In this document: positions 4,848 through 6,665 of the stretch, in pieces | How the letters are laid out: each line of letters begins with the position of its first letter | Position numbering within the stretch: the stretch's first letter is position 1 | Assembly (NCBI GenBank): GCA_937935995.1 | Contig: CALGXF010000023.1 | Span: forward strand, 1-6,665 | DNA from: an uncultured Alphaproteobacteria bacterium | GTDB lineage: Bacteria > Pseudomonadota > Alphaproteobacteria > CAAHEQ01 > UBA3637 | Direction of reading: 5' to 3' | DNA length: 6,665 nucleotides | The notes under the pieces: model-generated | What the model saw: only the letters and a program-made list of their open reading frames with translations | What the model was told of the DNA's origin: nothing | The model's database searches: none | Program-made: the position numbers and the translations under genes

Positions 4848-6560
4848 ATGGAACAAGAACAAGGCAAATATCGCGTATTGGCACGCAAATACCGCCCGAA
4901 AGTCTTTAATGACTTAATCGGGCAAGAAGCGCTTGTTCGAACAATCACCAATGCAATTGAACAAAACCGGTTGGCGCAGGCCTATATTTTAACGGGGATT
5001 CGCGGAATCGGTAAAACAACGTCGGCTCGGATTATTGCCAAAGCACTCAATTGTGTCGGGCCGGATGGCAACGGCGGTATGACGCCTAATCCGTGCGGTG
5101 TTTGCAAACACTGTCAAGATATTGCCAATGATTGCCATGTGGATGTTGTTGAAATTGACGCTGCCAGCAACACCGGCATTGACAATATTCGTGAAATTAT
5201 TATTGAAGGGGCAAAATACAATCCGGTTTCCGCTCGGTATAAAATTTATATCATCGACGAAGTACACATGTTGTCAAAAGCGGCTTTTAACGCCCTTTTA
5301 AAAACATTGGAAGAACCGCCGGAACGATTAAAATTTATTTTTGCCACGACAGAAATCCGCAAGGTGCCGATTACGATTTTATCGCGTTGCCAGCGGTTTG
5401 ATTTACGCCGAATCGACCAAAAAACATTGGCTGACTATTTTAAAACCATTGCCGACAAAGAAAATGTTCCGGCCGAAGAGGAAGCACTTCAACTGATTGC
5501 CAAAGCAGCCGACGGTTCCGTTCGGGACGGGTTGTCTTTGTTGGATCAAGCAATCGTTCACGGGAACGGAGAAGTCAAAGCGGATCAAGTTCGCCAAATG
5601 ATCGGATTATCCGACAGAAGTGTTTTATTTGATATTTACGATAAATTAATGGCCGGACAAGTTGCTGATGTATTGACTTGTGTTGAAAACCAATACAATT
5701 TGGGAACCGACCCGTTGACATTGGCACAAGATTTATTGGAACTGACACATTGGCTGACACGGATTAAGATTGCCCCTGAATTGGCTAAAGACATCACGAT
5801 TGCCGAATCGGAAAAAACGTATGGGCAAAAGCTGGCTTCTTCATTATCGATGGGAACGCTCACACGGACTTGGCAGATTTTGCTCAAAGGCGTTTCTGAA
5901 ATCAAATATTCCGAAAGCCCGTTAAAATCATTGGAAATGGTGATGGTTCGGCTCGCCTATGCGTCTGAATTACCGACTCCGATGGAAGTCATTGCCGACA
6001 TAAAAAAAAATCCTGAAGGAAACGCGGCTCAAAAAAAAACTGAATATGTAAGCCCGGCACAAGTTAAGCCCTCTTCCACAAGCGGGGAAACAAATGTGAA
6101 ACCGGTGACGCAGGCACCCGAAACGACGGCTTCTGGCCAAAGCAACGAAAAAATACCCCAAAACATAACGGATTTGGTCATGATGGCTCGGAAAGCCGGT
6201 CAAATGATGTTGGCCTTTAACATGTCCAATTATATCCACCCGGTTTTGATGCAAGACGGTATTTTACAAATCCACTTGGATGACGGAGCGCCGTCTCATT
6301 TATGTCAAGATTTAAGAACTTTCCTTTTGACGGAAACCGGGAAAAAGTGGGAAGTCAGTTTAGTCGATGCGCCCGGCGGTAAAACGCTCAAAGAAGAAGC
6401 GCAAGAAAACCAAAAACGATTAAAAGAAACATTGTCGGCTCACCCGCTGGTCGTTCAAGTTTTAAAAACATTTCCCGGATCTCGGGTCGAAACATTCCAC
6501 TTGCATCACGGCGAAAGTTATGCTCAAGAACCGGAAGAAAATACCGACGAAAATATATAA
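4848..6560 (+). CDS. dnaX: DNA polymerase III subunit tau/gamma (clamp loader)
   Basis: The 570-residue product is the ATPase subunit that loads the beta sliding clamp and, as tau, links polymerase cores in the replisome. Residues (from ATG 4848): Walker A GIRGIGKTT at 50-58, zinc ligands Cys69, Cys83, Cys86 and Cys89, Walker B IIDEVHML at 135-142, sensor 1/arginine-finger segment FATTEIRKVPITILSRCQRF (SRC at 179-181), and sensor 2 in GSVRDGLSLLDQA. Domain III ends near residue 375. A Lys/Gln/Thr/Pro-rich linker follows (about 385-430), then the C-terminal tau domain of alphaproteobacterial type, with PLVVQVLKTFPGSRVE near the end. ATG 4848 is preferred over ATG 4842 because GAAGGA (4836-4841) lies 6 bases upstream of the former. 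Two A9 runs in the linker may produce a shorter gamma form. The gene lies directly behind the SRP RNA and is probably cotranscribed with it. Confidence 0.96.
   Translation: MEQEQGKYRVLARKYRPKVFNDLIGQEALVRTITNAIEQNRLAQAYILTGIRGIGKTTSARIIAKALNCVGPDGNGGMTPNPCGVCKHCQDIANDCHVDVVEIDAASNTGIDNIREIIIEGAKYNPVSARYKIYIIDEVHMLSKAAFNALLKTLEEPPERLKFIFATTEIRKVPITILSRCQRFDLRRIDQKTLADYFKTIADKENVPAEEEALQLIAKAADGSVRDGLSLLDQAIVHGNGEVKADQVRQMIGLSDRSVLFDIYDKLMAGQVADVLTCVENQYNLGTDPLTLAQDLLELTHWLTRIKIAPELAKDITIAESEKTYGQKLASSLSMGTLTRTWQILLKGVSEIKYSESPLKSLEMVMVRLAYASELPTPMEVIADIKKNPEGNAAQKKTEYVSPAQVKPSSTSGETNVKPVTQAPETTASGQSNEKIPQNITDLVMMARKAGQMMLAFNMSNYIHPVLMQDGILQIHLDDGAPSHLCQDLRTFLLTETGKKWEVSLVDAPGGKTLKEEAQENQKRLKETLSAHPLVVQVLKTFPGSRVETFHLHHGESYAQEPEENTDENI
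6002..6010 (+). repeat. First A9 tract in dnaX, candidate -1 frameshift or slippage site
   Basis: Nine A residues encode the Lys-Lys after Ile385. The heptamer A-AAA-AAA (6002-6008) is in the correct phase for -1 ribosomal slipping. A -1 shift, or one added A in the mRNA, gives Lys-Ser and then TGA at 6014-6016, ending the protein at about 389 residues, just after the clamp-loader core. Confidence 0.65.
6015..6043 (+). promoter_or_regulatory. Second A9 tract in dnaX with upstream SD-like element and -1 frame stop
   Basis: The A9 run at 6031-6039 contains an in-phase A-AAA-AAA heptamer (6032-6038). A -1 shift gives Asn and then TGA at 6041-6043, for a product of about 398 residues. A Shine-Dalgarno-like GAAGGA (6015-6020) lies 11 bases before the heptamer. 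This matches the position of the stimulatory SD element in E. coli dnaX, which is about 10 bases upstream of its slippery site. I saw no convincing downstream stem-loop. Confidence 0.6.
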
Positions 6561-6565
6561 AAGCG

Positions 6566-6594
6566 TTGACAGTTTCCTCTTCTTTTTGTAAAAA
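6566..6594 (+). promoter_or_regulatory. Possible promoter after dnaX
   Basis: A perfect TTGACA (6566-6571), a 17-base spacer and TAAAAA (6589-6594) form a plausible promoter. A start near 6601 would place a strong ribosome binding site (GAGGAG, 6608-6613) and ATG 6620 immediately downstream. The -10 part is imperfect. Confidence 0.45.
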
Positions 6595-6597
6595 GAA
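6580..6597. repeat. Short palindrome overlapping the possible -10 box
   Basis: TTCTTTTT and AAAAAGAA are perfect 8-bp arms separated by only two bases (GT). The tight spacing suits a DNA operator better than an RNA hairpin. It overlaps the -10 region of the promoter after dnaX. Confidence 0.45.
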
Positions 6598-6619
6598 ATC
6601 AAAGCACGAGGAGATAAGA

Positions 6620-6665
6620 ATGCGCATTATTTTCAACCACCAATCAGTCACCCCCCCCCCCCCCC
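6620..6665 (+). CDS. Start of an unidentified gene running into a poly-C tract (partial)
   Basis: ATG 6620 has GAGGAG exactly 6 bases upstream and a promoter-like sequence before that, so it is a credible gene start. Only MRIIFNHQSVT followed by prolines from the C run can be read before the window ends. It does not resemble YbaB, which often follows dnaX. The family cannot be recognised from 11 residues. The frame after the C run depends on its length, so the gene could be switched on or off by changes in the tract, or the tract could be an assembly fault. Confidence 0.35.
   Translation, partial: MRIIFNHQSVTPPPP
6651..6665. repeat. Poly-C tract (at least C15) at the window edge
   Basis: Fifteen C residues end the window, or sixteen only if an unseen next base continues the run. 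The tract begins at the third codon position of the Val-Thr-Pro transition in the reading frame opened at 6620. Its true length cannot be seen. Confidence 0.8.

Noticed and set aside
6388..6651. An 87-codon minus-strand frame across the end of dnaX
   Set aside because: Most of it is antisense to the conserved tau C-terminus and it starts next to the C tract; no ribosome binding site is visible because its upstream region is the homopolymer.
1..6665. CRISPR arrays, tRNA genes, insertion sequences
   Set aside because: I saw no regularly spaced repeats, no tRNA-like cloverleaf with a T-loop, and no transposase-like frame or terminal inverted repeats.

Overview
The window looks like a piece of a moderately low-GC alphaproteobacterial genome, possibly one of the uncultured gut-associated alphaproteobacteria. 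The lineage is inferred from three things: the gene order fabD-fabG-acpP-fabF, the type of DnaX C-terminal domain, and a prepilin start of the kind G-RSMIEMLGVLAVIGVLS. No 16S gene is present to confirm it.

Layout. Positions 1-250 (minus strand) hold the 5' part of a type IV prepilin-like gene that runs off the left edge. It appears to start at a TTG codon. Positions 251-481 are non-coding and contain a C12 homopolymer and two tandem intrinsic terminators that end the operon to the right. Positions 482-4617 (minus strand) are a type II fatty acid synthesis cluster. In transcription order it contains an unusual ACP-like gene, fabD, fabG, acpP and fabF. A near-consensus promoter lies just upstream of the ACP-like gene and a second lies just upstream of acpP. 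A long hairpin separates acpP from fabF. Positions 4618-4730 are a divergent promoter region. On the plus strand, a small SRP RNA gene (about 4731-4830) sits only a few bases before dnaX (4848-6560). After dnaX there is a promoter-like sequence, a strong ribosome binding site and an ATG. These open a reading frame that runs within 11 codons into a C15 (or longer) tract at the window edge.

How the genes work together. FabD loads malonyl onto ACP, FabF condenses it with the growing acyl-ACP, and FabG reduces the resulting 3-ketoacyl-ACP. AcpP carries the intermediates. SRP RNA and DnaX belong to separate processes: membrane protein targeting and replication clamp loading.

The most unusual points are: (1) the ACP-like gene appears to encode two tandem ACP folds, the first degenerate, with a second strong in-frame ribosome binding site before the second domain; (2) dnaX carries two A9 tracts at the end of its clamp-loader core, each in phase as A-AAA-AAA and each leading to UGA within two codons in the -1 frame, which suggests a tau/gamma switch; (3) there are two long poly-C tracts, one upstream of the prepilin gene and one inside the start of the last reading frame.
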